Assembly (NCBI RefSeq): GCF_024273195.1
Contig: NZ_JAMZCU010000001.1
Location: forward strand, 62,001 to 126,000
Origin: Devosia ureilytica
GTDB lineage: Bacteria; Pseudomonadota; Alphaproteobacteria; Rhizobiales; Devosiaceae
DNA length: 64,000 bases
Direction of reading: 5' to 3'
Shown here piece after piece: positions 24,374 through 32,325 of the stretch. The stretch's first letter is position 1; each line of letters opens with the position of its first letter. Below the pieces are notes generated by a model, which was given only the letters and a program-made list of their open reading frames with translations, did no database searches and was not told the DNA's origin. A program made the translations under genes and the position numbers.

Positions 24374-25887
24374 GCCGATGGGCCCTCCCGATGATTGGCA
24401 ATCGCCTGAACGATCACGCCGGGGTTGATGTTTTCGCCGCTCAGTTCTGCCACCATTTCGCGGTCGCGCATCACCACGATGCGCGAGGAATAGGCAACGA
24501 CTTCGTCGAGCTCGGATGAAATGACCACCAGGGCCAAGCCCTCGTCGCGCAGGCGATTGATGGTGCGCACGATCTCGGCGTGGGCGCCGACATCGATGCC
24601 CCGCGTGGGCTCGTCGAGAATGAGAAATGCCGGGTCCGTCGCCAGCCAACGCGACAGGATGACTTTTTGCTGATTGCCCCCTGAAAGGAGCTTGATCGGC
24701 ATGTCGAGCGAGGCGGCGCGAATATCCATGGACTCGCCAAAGCGTCCGGCAATTTCCATCTGCTCGTCGCGGTTGAGGGCGCTGAACCAACCCAGTTTGC
24801 CTTGGAGCGCTATGATGATGTTTTCGCGCACAGACAAATCGCCGAAAATGCCCTCTGCCTTGCGGTCTTCTGGGCAAAACCCAAAGCCGTTGGCAATGGC
24901 ATCGGTGGGACGGGCGATGCTGGTCTTCTTGCCGGCGATCTCCAGGATACCCTCGTCGGCCGAATCGGCACCAAACATGATGCGGGCCATTTCCGTGCGG
25001 CCTGAGCCGAGCAGGCCGGCAACGCCGATGACTTCGCCCTTGTGGATGGTCAGGTTGAAGGGATGCACGCTGCGCTTGCGACCGTAATTGGCGAAATCGA
25101 GCAGGACTTCGCCCATCGGCCGGGCGTCCTCGACGCCTGTGGCGCCGGAAAAGGCGACGTCCTTGCCCAGCATCAGCCGCACAACATCGGTGCGGGTCAT
25201 GTCATCAAGCGCGCGTGTATCCACCAGCTTGCCATTGCGCAGGATGGTCACCCGGTCGGCAACGGCAAAGACCTGGTCGAGGAAATGGGTGATGAAGACT
25301 ACTGCGAGACCCCGCGCCTTGAGGTCTCGGATGATTTCGAACAGGCGCTCGACCTCGTTGCGGTCAAGGCTGGCGGTTGGTTCGTCAAGGATGAGCACCT
25401 TGCCCGAGAGTTCCACCGCCCGGGCAATGGCAACGATCTGTTGCACGGCGACTGAATGCGCACCCAGTTCGCTGGATGGGTCGATCTCAAGCCCATAGCG
25501 CTTGAGAATGCCGCGTGCGCCGGTTTCCATTCGCCGGCGGTCCACAAGCCCAAAGCGGGTCGGCTGGTGCCCGAGGTAGAGGTTCTCCGCGATAGAGCGG
25601 TTCGGGAGCAGATTGACCTCTTGATAGACCGTGCCGATGCCGTGGGTCTGGGCTTGCTGCGGATTGTCCAGATGCACCGGCTCACCATCAGCCAGCACCA
25701 TGCCGCCATCGGGCTGGTAGGCGCCGGTAAGAATTTTGATCAAGGTGGATTTGCCGGCGCCGTTTTCCCCCAGCAGGGCGTGGACTTCACCGGGCCTGAG
25801 ACCGAAGTCGACCGCGTCGAGCGCTACGTGATTGCCAAAAATCTTGACGATGCCGCGCGCTTCCAGCGCATAGCCGGTATCGCTCAT
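24370..25887 (-). CDS. ytfR: galactofuranose-type ABC ATPase YtfR (double-domain)
   Basis: This 505-residue protein is a fusion of two ATPase domains, as in RbsA and YtfR. The first has Walker A GENGAGKS (40-47) and Walker B VLILDEPTASLD. Its signature loop is degenerate (LGAHSVAVQQ), which is usual for this family. The second domain keeps a clear LSGGNQQK signature and LILDEPTRGID Walker B but has a diverged Walker A, again typical. ATG 25887 follows GGGGAGGGG. A 103-nt spacer with a strong hairpin separates it from ytfQ. Confidence 0.93.
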   Translation of the reverse strand: MSDTGYALEARGIVKIFGNHVALDAVDFGLRPGEVHALLGENGAGKSTLIKILTGAYQPDGGMVLADGEPVHLDNPQQAQTHGIGTVYQEVNLLPNRSIAENLYLGHQPTRFGLVDRRRMETGARGILKRYGLEIDPSSELGAHSVAVQQIVAIARAVELSGKVLILDEPTASLDRNEVERLFEIIRDLKARGLAVVFITHFLDQVFAVADRVTILRNGKLVDTRALDDMTRTDVVRLMLGKDVAFSGATGVEDARPMGEVLLDFANYGRKRSVHPFNLTIHKGEVIGVAGLLGSGRTEMARIMFGADSADEGILEIAGKKTSIARPTDAIANGFGFCPEDRKAEGIFGDLSVRENIIIALQGKLGWFSALNRDEQMEIAGRFGESMDIRAASLDMPIKLLSGGNQQKVILSRWLATDPAFLILDEPTRGIDVGAHAEIVRTINRLRDEGLALVVISSELDEVVAYSSRIVVMRDREMVAELSGENINPGVIVQAIANHREGPSA

Positions 25888-25930
25888 TGCCCCTCCCCGC
25901 CGCTCAACCTGCGGCCGCCGTCATGCCTTA

Positions 25931-25954
25931 TCCCCGCCGGCAGGCCGGCGGGGA
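25931..25954 (-). promoter_or_regulatory. perfect 10-bp hairpin between ytfQ and ytfR
   Basis: TCCCCGCCGG (25931-25940) and CCGGCGGGGA (25945-25954) form a perfect GC-rich stem with a 4-nt loop. It lies 37 nt after the ytfQ stop and is not followed by a T-run. It is a likely 3' protector of a ytfQ-only transcript, parallel to the hairpin at 17318-17345. Confidence 0.6.
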
Positions 25955-25990
25955 CTCGTTGCCATTTGTCACAAGTCTAGAGTGTTTGGC

Positions 25991-26962
25991 TTAGTAGCCA
26001 AGGTCCTTGCGGCGCTCGTACTCACCGGCCGGGTCGTTCTCGGCCGTATAGAGCTTGGACTCGGTGATGATGAACTTCTCGGGCATGGTGCCGTCGGCCC
26101 AATAGGCAGCCAGGGCGTCGAAGGCCGGGCCAGCCATGTTCGGGGTTAGTTCGACGGTGGCATTGGCCTCGCCGGCGGCGATGGCGGTGAAGATGTCGGG
26201 AACGGCGTCGATGGAAACAACCAGGATATCCTCGCCTGGCTTGAGGCCGGCATCCTTGATGGCCTGGATGGCGCCAACGGCCATGTCGTCGTTATGGGCG
26301 TAGACCGCGCAGATGTCGGCTCCGCCGTTGGACGATTTGAGGAAGGCCTCCATCACTTCCTTGCCCTTGGAACGGGTGAAATCGCCCGTCTGGCTCTGGG
26401 TGATGGTGACATTGGCGGCGGAGGCGATGCCTTCTTCGAAGCCCTGCTTGCGATTGATGGCAGGGCTGGAGCCCACGGTGCCCTGCAGTTCGACGACATT
26501 GCAGTCTTCGCCGGCAACTTCGCTGACCAGCCATTCACCGGCCACGCGACCTTCCAGTACCTGATCGGAAGCAACCGAGGTCAGGTACAGGTCTTCAGGA
26601 GCGTCGATGCCGCGGTCGAGCAGGATCACAGGGATCTCGGCTTCCTTGGCTTCGGTGAGGACGTCGTCCCAGCCAGTGGCCACGACAGGAGCCACCAGAA
26701 TGGCGTCAACGCCCTGGGCGATGAAGCCGCGAATGGCCTTGATCTGGTTTTCCTGCTTCTGCTGTGCGTCAGCGAACTTGAGATCGACGCCGCGTTCCTC
26801 GGCCTGCTGACGGGTCACGGACGTTTCGGCGGCGCGCCAGCCCGATTCCGAGCCGATCTGCGAAAAGCCGATAACCTTGCCGGAAATGTCCTGTGCCAGG
26901 GCACCGGAAGACAAGGCGGTAGCGAGGCCTGCCGCGAGGGCAAGCTTGGTTATGATGCTCAC
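25991..26962 (-). CDS. ytfQ: galactofuranose-binding periplasmic protein YtfQ
   Basis: This 323-residue protein closely follows E. coli YtfQ. After a signal peptide (cut after ALA, residue 23) it has the segments IGFSQIGSESGWRAAET, QQKQENQIKA, APVVATGWDDVL, TGDFTRSKGKEVMEAF and VELTPNMAGPAFDALA, all conserved positions of YtfQ. It binds a monosaccharide, in E. coli D-galactofuranose, in the periplasm for import by YtfR-YtfT-YjfF. The start is GTG 26962 with GGGAGGA 8 nt upstream. An AT-rich palindrome at 27020-27038 may be its operator. Confidence 0.95.
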   Translation of the reverse strand: MSIITKLALAAGLATALSSGALAQDISGKVIGFSQIGSESGWRAAETSVTRQQAEERGVDLKFADAQQKQENQIKAIRGFIAQGVDAILVAPVVATGWDDVLTEAKEAEIPVILLDRGIDAPEDLYLTSVASDQVLEGRVAGEWLVSEVAGEDCNVVELQGTVGSSPAINRKQGFEEGIASAANVTITQSQTGDFTRSKGKEVMEAFLKSSNGGADICAVYAHNDDMAVGAIQAIKDAGLKPGEDILVVSIDAVPDIFTAIAAGEANATVELTPNMAGPAFDALAAYWADGTMPEKFIITESKLYTAENDPAGEYERRKDLGY

Positions 26963-27019
26963 AATGAAATCCTCCCAATGGCCGCCCGGCGTATTCGCTT
27001 CGAGCGGTGAGAGAACGCT

Positions 27020-27038
27020 ATATAAAGTACTATTATAT
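27020..27038. promoter_or_regulatory. candidate operator in the ytfQ promoter region
   Basis: ATATAA (27020-27025) and TTATAT (27033-27038) flank AGTACTA, forming an AT-rich inverted repeat 58 nt before ytfQ in otherwise GC-rich DNA. GntR/FCD regulators commonly bind such sites, so the regulator at 21616-22344 is the natural candidate. The rest of spacer 26963-27305 holds only the tRNA-Trp promoter. Confidence 0.45.
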
Positions 27039-27263
27039 GTAAAGTGGCAAAGTGCCAGGCCGCAGACAGCGCAGGTCTGGCCGAAATTACGTATAAATTT
27101 CAGATAATTAATACGACTGGCAGGTGAGTTGGTCCCCCGATTGGCGCTCCAAGGGAAAAAGTTCCGGCCCCGTTGACCATCGACGATCCGCCGCGGTCAG
27201 GGCAGGTCGTGAGGGCTGAGGCGATGGTCAGCCAGGCTTTCCACTGCGTGCCAAATCAGCCTC

Positions 27264-27292
27264 TTGCATCGCGCGGGCTTTGCCATTAGACA
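27264..27292 (+). promoter_or_regulatory. possible promoter for tRNA-Trp
   Basis: TTGCAT (27264-27269), a 17-nt spacer and TAGACA (27287-27292) lie 14 nt before the tRNA. The match to consensus is partial. Confidence 0.4.
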
Positions 27293-27305
27293 CGGCCTCG
27301 CCTGA

Positions 27306-27381
27306 AGGGGTTTAGCTCAGTTGGTAGAGCATCGGTCTCCAAAACCGAGGGTCGTGGGTTCGAGTCCCCCAGCCCCTGCCA
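27306..27381 (+). tRNA. tRNA-Trp (CCA)
   Basis: A 76-nt cloverleaf with acceptor AGGGGTT/AGCCCCT, D-arm GCTCAGTTGGTAGAGC, anticodon CCA at 27339-27341, T-loop GGTTCGAGTCC and an encoded CCA tail. In alphaproteobacteria this gene usually lies directly before secE; here about 1.6 kb intervenes. Confidence 0.97.
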
Positions 27382-27659
27382 GGCACAAATCTGATCGTAG
27401 AGCGTGCTCCGATCACTGATTCCACCGTACCAATCACTTCAGCGGGTCGTCACGGCGACACATGACATGCCAGCCCCCGGCGGGGTTTGGGAGTGCATGG
27501 GAGCCGGGGACTGACGTTGGAGGTCGCAGGAGGCAAGTCCTGCAGGCCAATAACGCACCGTCGTGGGAAGGGTTGCCTGGTGTGCGAGGCTGAACGCAAA
27601 TCTGTTGCCTCACCTTGTTGTCTGCCCTAACCAAACGGGACATTTCTGCGAGGTTGGCT

Positions 27660-28466
27660 GTGCTCCCTATCTATTACATCAATCTGGCTGCGCGCCCTGA
27701 CCGCCGCGAATTCATGGAAACCCAACTGGCCGGACTGGGCCTTTCTGGGACGCGAATTGAAGCGGCGACGCCTGCCGACTTGAGTGCTGAGGAACTGGAT
27801 CTCTACTGCAATCCACACCGCGCGCATTTTTTGCGACGCAAGGAATTGGCCTGTACAAAAAGCCACGAGCGGGTCTGGCAGGCGATGATTGACGCGGGTG
27901 ACGCCCGCGCGCTGGTGCTCGAGGACGATGCGGAGCTGTCACCGGCTTTGCCGGCATTTCTCGCAGAATTGGACCGGCACGACGTCGACATAGTGCGCCT
28001 CGAAGCGACGGGGCCAACCATTCGGGTTTTTCCGCCAGTGGCGCCGGCCATTGCCGGAATCGAACTGCGGCCGTTCCGGTCAACGCCGATGGGCTCGGCA
28101 GGCTATGTTCTGAAGACCAGCGCTGCCCGGCATTTGCTTGGTCATCCGGCTTTCCGCAATGGCCAAACAGACCTGGTTTTGTACAACCCGTTTCAGGAGC
28201 CTGGTGCCTCTCTGTCGAGACTGCAAACTTTGCCCGGTTTGTGCCAGCAGCTGGGAGGTCTCCGACCGGACAAGCTTGACATAGGGCGAAGTGATATTAG
28301 CGAAAACGATGAAAAGCATCATTTTGCTCATGAGAAGCCTGTGCAATTTCGGCTGATGAGGCTGCGCGAAGGCCTGGCCAAAGGCTGGATCAATGCCGTT
28401 GACCACTTTGCCAGCAAGAAGCAGGGGCTCACCCGAATGCGCATTCCGTTCGCCGAGAATGCGTAA
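27660..28466 (+). CDS. glycosyltransferase family 25 (LPS biosynthesis type)
   Basis: This 268-residue protein begins with the GT25 opening PIYYINLAARPDRR and has the conserved ELACTKSHERVW segment (62-73, compare GExGCxxSH) and the acidic LEDDA (87-91). GT25 enzymes transfer a hexose to lipooligosaccharide or LPS on the cytoplasmic face. GTG 27660 is preferred because GCGAGG precedes it and homologues start just before PIYYINL; an in-frame TTG at 27615 is possible but has no ribosome site. It sits between tRNA-Trp and secE, with no other surface-sugar genes nearby, and is convergent with the small gene at 28483. Confidence 0.85.
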   Translation: MLPIYYINLAARPDRREFMETQLAGLGLSGTRIEAATPADLSAEELDLYCNPHRAHFLRRKELACTKSHERVWQAMIDAGDARALVLEDDAELSPALPAFLAELDRHDVDIVRLEATGPTIRVFPPVAPAIAGIELRPFRSTPMGSAGYVLKTSAARHLLGHPAFRNGQTDLVLYNPFQEPGASLSRLQTLPGLCQQLGGLRPDKLDIGRSDISENDEKHHFAHEKPVQFRLMRLREGLAKGWINAVDHFASKKQGLTRMRIPFAENA

Positions 28467-28482
28467 CGGTTTGGTTGCGCTT

Positions 28483-28749
28483 CTACTCTGCGGCGACGGG
28501 ACGTTTGTCGCTGTGGCGGGCCTTGAGCTTGTTTAGCTGATGAGCGGCGTGGGTGAGGAGCGCTGTGCGCACCTGTTCATGCGGGACCTTGCCGCAGTCG
28601 GATTTGACGGGCAGGTCCAGGCCATATTCGGTGACATTGCCATAAAAGCCTTCGCGTATGCGCACCCGGACAACGCCGGTTACGCGGCCGGCAATGGTCG
28701 GGTGTGGTCCAAAATGCATCAACTGGCAACCGATGACATCGAAAGACAT
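28483..28749 (-). CDS. hypothetical protein, 88 residues
   Basis: I do not recognise a family. The frame from ATG 28749 has a strong ribosome site (GGAGGGGG, 6-12 nt upstream), which supports it being real; a longer frame to 28818 does not. The product is small and soluble. It has a beta-like N-terminal half (MSFDVIGCQLMHF, then GRVTGVVRVRIREGFYGNVTEYGLDL) and a basic helical C-terminus. It has no signal peptide or membrane segment. It is divergent from secE and convergent with the glycosyltransferase. Confidence 0.55.
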   Translation of the reverse strand: MSFDVIGCQLMHFGPHPTIAGRVTGVVRVRIREGFYGNVTEYGLDLPVKSDCGKVPHEQVRTALLTHAAHQLNKLKARHSDKRPVAAE

Positions 28750-28906
28750 AGCCCCCTCCAAGAGCGCTGCCTCATTCCGGGCACATTTCATCCAACGACA
28801 TGGCCGATGGGCGCGCAAGTCAAATTTCTCGGGTTTTGCACTTATGCTTTACATGGGGGCCGTTTCAGCGGTTGAAACGACCTGCATGATTCTCGTTGCG
28901 GCCCTG

Positions 28907-28935
28907 TTGCAATCCTTTGGCAAAGCCTCTAGATA
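28907..28935 (+). promoter_or_regulatory. tentative promoter of the secE-nusG operon
   Basis: TTGCAA (28907-28912), a 17-nt spacer and TAGATA (28930-28935) would give a leader of about 65 nt. A 7-bp inverted repeat (CGTTTCA 28861-28867, TGAAACG 28873-28879) lies just upstream and could be a protein-binding site. Confidence 0.35.
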
Positions 28936-29005
28936 GCCCGCTCTAGCCGTGCGGGATTCCTGCGCGGCCTTTGGTTTTGCACCAAGATACGAAGTAGATT
29001 TGCCC

Positions 29006-29200
29006 ATGGCCCGCACGAACCCAGTCCAGTTTCTCCAGCAGGTTCGCTCGGAAGTCAGCAAGGTCACCTGGCCCGGCCGGAACGAGATCGTGATTTCCAC
29101 GATCATGGTTCTGGTTCTGGTCATACTGGCCAGCCTGTTCTTCCTCACTGCGGACCAGGTCATTTCCTGGCTCGTGTCCTTGATGCTGTCGATCCGCTAA
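29006..29200 (+). CDS. secE: preprotein translocase subunit SecE
   Basis: This 64-residue single-span SecE has the cytoplasmic amphipathic motif VRSEVSKVTWPGRNE (13-27), whose KVTWP core is diagnostic. One membrane helix (about 30-52) follows. It stabilises SecY in the translocon. The start ATG 29006 gives the standard short SecE; the frame extends 19 codons upstream without homology. nusG follows after 41 nt. Confidence 0.95.
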   Translation: MARTNPVQFLQQVRSEVSKVTWPGRNEIVISTIMVLVLVILASLFFLTADQVISWLVSLMLSIR

Positions 29201-29241
29201 TTCGGATCCGTTTTTAGATATTTGGGAGCGGCGACCCTCTT

Positions 29242-29772
29242 ATGGCCAAGCGCTGGTACATCGTTCAGGCGTATTCGAATTTCGAGCGCAAGGTGGCGGA
29301 AGATATCCGTCTCAAGGTTGCGCAGAAAAAGCTCGAGCACCTGTTTGAAGACGTGATCGTGCCGACCGAAAAGGTCGTCGAGATTCGTCGTGGCCGCAAG
29401 GTGGATACCGAACGCAAGTTCTTCCCGGGCTATGTCCTGGTGAAGATGGATATGACCGACGAGGCATTCCATCTCATCAAGAATACCCCGAAGGTTACCG
29501 GTTTCCTCGGCGCGGACAACAAGCCCATGCCGATCTCGGAGAGCGAGGCCATGTCGATCCTGCAGCAGGTGCAGGAAGGCGTGGATCATCCCAAGCCCTC
29601 CGTCAGCTTCGAAGTGGGCGAGAACGTGCGCGTGTCGGACGGTCCCTTTGCCAGCTTCAATGGCGTCGTCGAAGAGGTGGACGAGGAACGTTCGCGCCTC
29701 AAGGTCGAGGTCTCGATTTTCGGTCGCCCCACTCCGGTGGAGCTCGAATACGGTCAGGTCGAAAAGGTCTGA
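29242..29772 (+). CDS. nusG: transcription antitermination factor NusG
   Basis: This 176-residue protein has the NGN domain (KRWYIVQAYSNFERKVAEDI at the start, FFPGYVLVKM near 61-70) and the C-terminal KOW domain (VGENVRVSDGPFASFNGVVEEV, about 126-147). It binds RNA polymerase across the clamp and links it to Rho and ribosomal S10. Length and domain order are standard, and secE-nusG-rplK is the usual order. Confidence 0.97.
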   Translation: MAKRWYIVQAYSNFERKVAEDIRLKVAQKKLEHLFEDVIVPTEKVVEIRRGRKVDTERKFFPGYVLVKMDMTDEAFHLIKNTPKVTGFLGADNKPMPISESEAMSILQQVQEGVDHPKPSVSFEVGENVRVSDGPFASFNGVVEEVDEERSRLKVEVSIFGRPTPVELEYGQVEKV

Positions 29773-29886
29773 CCACCTGCCGGCATATAGTCGGCAAAAC
29801 CCGTGGAAGGGGATGGCGCTTAGCCAGCGTCAGGAAACCGCACCACGGCTTCAACTGCTCTTCGGGGCAACACAGAAGGATAGAAA

Positions 29887-30315
29887 ATGGCTAAGAAAAT
29901 TACGGGCTATATCAAGCTCCAGGTGCCGGCTGGCTCTGCCACTCCGTCGCCCCCGATCGGCCCCGCACTCGGTCAGCGCGGCCTGAACATCATGGAATTC
30001 TGCAAGGCGTTCAACGCTGCCACGCAGGAGCTCGAGAAGGGCTCGCCGATTCCGACCATCATCACTGCCTATGCCGACAAGAGCTTCACCTTCGAGATGA
30101 AGCAGCCGCCGGTGACCTACTTCATCAAGAAGGCGATGAACCTCAAGTCCGGCTCCAAGCTTCCGGGCAAGGAAAGCGCCGGCACCATCACGCAGGCACA
30201 GCTGCGCGATATCGCCGAAAAGAAGATGAAGGATCTCAACGCGGACGACGTTGATACCGCGATGACCATGATCGCCGGTTCCGCGCGTTCCATGGGCATT
30301 CAGGTCGAGGGCTAA
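29887..30315 (+). CDS. rplK: 50S ribosomal protein L11
   Basis: This 142-residue protein has the N-terminal signature [26 protein letters not shown] with the conserved proline switch region. Its C-terminal 23S-binding domain includes [17 protein letters not shown]. It forms the GTPase-associated centre on 23S rRNA and is the target area of thiostrepton. rplA follows after 5 nt, so the pair is co-translated, and L1 is expected to feed back on this message. Confidence 0.97.
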   Translation: MAKKITGYIKLQVPAGSATPSPPIGPALGQRGLNIMEFCKAFNAATQELEKGSPIPTIITAYADKSFTFEMKQPPVTYFIKKAMNLKSGSKLPGKESAGTITQAQLRDIAEKKMKDLNADDVDTAMTMIAGSARSMGIQVEG

Positions 30316-30320
30316 GAAAA

Positions 30321-31013
30321 ATGGCAAAGATCGCAAAGAAGGTCGCCGCTGCCCGTGAAGGCATCGACCGCAACAAGCTTTATTCGCTCGAAGACGCCGT
30401 CAAGCTGGTGAAGTCGAAGGCTTCGGCCAAGTTCGACGAAACCCTCGAGATCGCGATGAACCTGGGCGTTGACCCGCGTCACGCCGACCAGATGGTCCGT
30501 GGTGTTGTCAGCCTGCCCAATGGCACCGGCAAGACCGTTCGCGTGGCTGTGTTCGCCCGTGGCGCCAAGGCCGATGAAGCCAAGGCCGCTGGTGCTGACA
30601 TTGTCGGCGCCGAAGACCTGCTGGAAATCATCCAGGGCGGCAAGCTCGATTTCGACCGCTGCATTGCCACCCCGGACATGATGCCGCTGGTTGGTCGTCT
30701 CGGTAAGATTCTCGGGCCGCGCAATCTGATGCCGAACCCCAAGGTCGGCACCGTGACCATGGACGTCAAGGGCGCCGTTGGTGCTGCCAAGGGCGGTGCC
30801 GTGGAATACCGCGTCGAGAAGGCCGGTATCATCCATGCCGGTGTTGGCAAGGTGTCGTTCACCGAAGCCGCGCTGCTGGAAAACATCAAGGCGTTCACCG
30901 ACGCCGTCGTGAAGTCCAAGCCTGCAGGCGCCAAGGGTACCTACGTCAAGAAGGTATCCGTGAGCTCCACCATGGGCCCGGGCGTCCACGTCGAGCCGAA
31001 CACGGCTATCTAA
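30321..31013 (+). CDS. rplA: 50S ribosomal protein L1
   Basis: This 230-residue two-domain protein includes the signatures [20 protein letters not shown] (about 128-147) and the [14 protein letters not shown] opening of the family. It binds the L1 stalk of 23S rRNA and, in known systems, represses its own rplK-rplA message. Only 5 nt separate it from rplK. A UUCG hairpin follows its stop. Confidence 0.97.
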   Translation: MAKIAKKVAAAREGIDRNKLYSLEDAVKLVKSKASAKFDETLEIAMNLGVDPRHADQMVRGVVSLPNGTGKTVRVAVFARGAKADEAKAAGADIVGAEDLLEIIQGGKLDFDRCIATPDMMPLVGRLGKILGPRNLMPNPKVGTVTMDVKGAVGAAKGGAVEYRVEKAGIIHAGVGKVSFTEAALLENIKAFTDAVVKSKPAGAKGTYVKKVSVSSTMGPGVHVEPNTAI

Positions 31014-31021
31014 TTCCTATT

Positions 31022-31044
31022 CCGGGCGGTTCGCCGCCCGGTTT
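31022..31044 (+). terminator. UUCG hairpin after rplA (attenuator or terminator)
   Basis: CCGGGCGG (31022-31029) and CCGCCCGG (31034-31041) form a perfect 8-bp stem around a TTCG tetraloop, followed by TTT. The short U-run suggests partial termination between rplKA and rplJL rather than a complete stop. Confidence 0.6.
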
Positions 31045-31319
31045 CGCCACTCCCTTGGGAGTTGCGTAAAGTCCTGTCCGAGACTGCCGGTCGGCCGCGA
31101 GGCCATTAATTCCGATTTTGGAGCCAGCAATAGACGGGGTGAGACCCAATTCTGGCCGCAAGGCCAATGTTTTGTGGTTCGAACCTAAGCCAGTTGCCTC
31201 TCGTGGGCACTCGGTTGGCAGGCACTAACCGTTGTTCCTTTGTCCCGCATGGGGCAGGGGGCAGCAATTGGCAATGGTCCCTTGGCATTCGCCTTGGGGC
31301 TTATTTGTGGAGACTAGCT
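31045..31319 (+). promoter_or_regulatory. rplJ leader, candidate L10(L12)4-binding autoregulatory region
   Basis: The 275-nt stretch between the rplA hairpin and rplJ has no gene. In known systems the rplJ leader binds the L10-L12 complex to repress translation. Small local helices are visible (ACTCCC/GGGAGT at 31048-31061 and GGCC/GGCC pairs), but I could not match the L10 kink-turn with certainty. Confidence 0.4.
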
Positions 31320-31838
31320 TTGGAAAGAGCGGAAAAGAGTGCAGTCATTGCCTCGCTCCAGGAAGCCCTCGCGGGCGCTGGATCGATCGTTGTCGCGCAC
31401 AATACCGGCCTGACCGTCGCTGCGTTCACTGACCTGCGCGTGCAGGTCAAGAAGGCTGGCGGCAAGGTCAAGGTCGCAAAGAACCGCCTTGCCAAGCTCG
31501 CTCTGAAGGAAACCGATGTCGCGGACATCTCGGGCCTGTTCACCGGCCCGACCGTCATCGCCTATGCAGAAGATCCTGTCGCTGCGCCGAAAATCGCTGC
31601 GGCCTTCGCCGAGAAGAACCAGAAGTTCGTCATTCTCGGTGGTGCAATGGGTCAGACTGCTCTGGACGCCAATGGCGTCAAGGCGCTGGCTACGATGCCG
31701 TCGCTCGACGAACTGCGCGCCAAGCTCGCAGGTCTTGTCAAGCAGCCGGCACAGAACATCGCTTCCATCCTCGTGCAGCCAGGTGCGGGCATTGCTCGCG
31801 TTCTGGCCGCTCACGCGGAAAAGAGCGAAGCGGCGTAA
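31320..31838 (+). CDS. rplJ: 50S ribosomal protein L10
   Basis: This 172-residue protein is the normal L10 length when started at TTG 31320, which has GGAG 7 nt upstream and the family opening (M/L)ERAEKSAVIASLQEAL. A frame extending to 31167 has no L10 similarity. The N-terminal domain anchors to 23S rRNA, and the C-terminal helix (about 140-172) carries the L7/L12 dimers. A TTG start should limit synthesis and suits the required 1:4 or 1:6 ratio to L12. Confidence 0.95.
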   Translation: MERAEKSAVIASLQEALAGAGSIVVAHNTGLTVAAFTDLRVQVKKAGGKVKVAKNRLAKLALKETDVADISGLFTGPTVIAYAEDPVAAPKIAAAFAEKNQKFVILGGAMGQTALDANGVKALATMPSLDELRAKLAGLVKQPAQNIASILVQPGAGIARVLAAHAEKSEAA

Positions 31839-31895
31839 GGCCGTTCCAAACTACCTCACCATTCGAACCCGAACCCAAACTGAAAAGAGTATAAA

Positions 31896-32270
31896 ATGGC
31901 TGATCTCGCCAAACTCGTTGATGATCTCTCGGCTCTGACCGTCCTGGAAGCTTCCGAGCTGTCCAAGCTTCTCGAAGAGAAGTGGGGCGTTTCTGCCGCT
32001 GCTCCGGTTGCTGTTGCTGCTGCTGGCGGTGCTGCTCCGGCCGCTGCTGCTGAAGAAAAGACCGAATTCGACGTGATCCTTGCCGCCTTCGGCGACAACA
32101 AGATCAACGTCATCAAGGAAGTCCGTGCCATCACCGGTCTCGGCCTCGGCGAAGCCAAGGCGCTGGTTGAAGGCGCTCCGAAGGCCGTCAAGGAAGGCGT
32201 GTCGAAGGCTGAAGCCGAAGACATCAAGACCAAGCTTGAAGCTGCTGGCGCCAAGGTCGAACTGAAGTAA
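31896..32270 (+). CDS. rplL: 50S ribosomal protein L7/L12
   Basis: This 124-residue acidic stalk protein has an N-terminal dimerisation helix pair (1-32), an Ala-rich flexible hinge (about 33-55) and the conserved C-terminal domain ([20 protein letters not shown] and [15 protein letters not shown]). It recruits EF-Tu and EF-G to the ribosome. Two consecutive RNA hairpins begin at its stop codon. Confidence 0.97.
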   Translation: MADLAKLVDDLSALTVLEASELSKLLEEKWGVSAAAPVAVAAAGGAAPAAAAEEKTEFDVILAAFGDNKINVIKEVRAITGLGLGEAKALVEGAPKAVKEGVSKAEAEDIKTKLEAAGAKVELK

Positions 32271-32325
32271 TTTCAGTTCTTACTTGAAATTTGCGAAATG
32301 GCGCTTTATGTGCCATTTCGCTTTT
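32269..32325 (+). terminator. double hairpin between rplL and rpoB (attenuator / processing site)
   Basis: The first stem is AATTTCA/TGAAATT (32269-32275, 32285-32291). The second is a perfect 10-bp stem GCGAAATGGC/GCCATTTCGC (32293-32302, 32312-32321), followed by TTTT. The second has terminator form. By analogy with the well-studied enteric spacer, partial termination would keep RNA polymerase subunits below L12. The rest of spacer 32326-32643 shows no clear promoter. Confidence 0.7.

Noticed and set aside
24374..24877. N-terminal extension of the ytfT permease frame
   Set aside because: It lies entirely within ytfR in another frame. ATG 24373 with GGGAGGG and the ATGA overlap is the real start.
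27382..27659. A structured small RNA (for example an SRP-like RNA) between tRNA-Trp and the glycosyltransferase
   Set aside because: Only short hairpins are visible, and the conserved SRP loop motifs are absent. Not supportable as an RNA gene.
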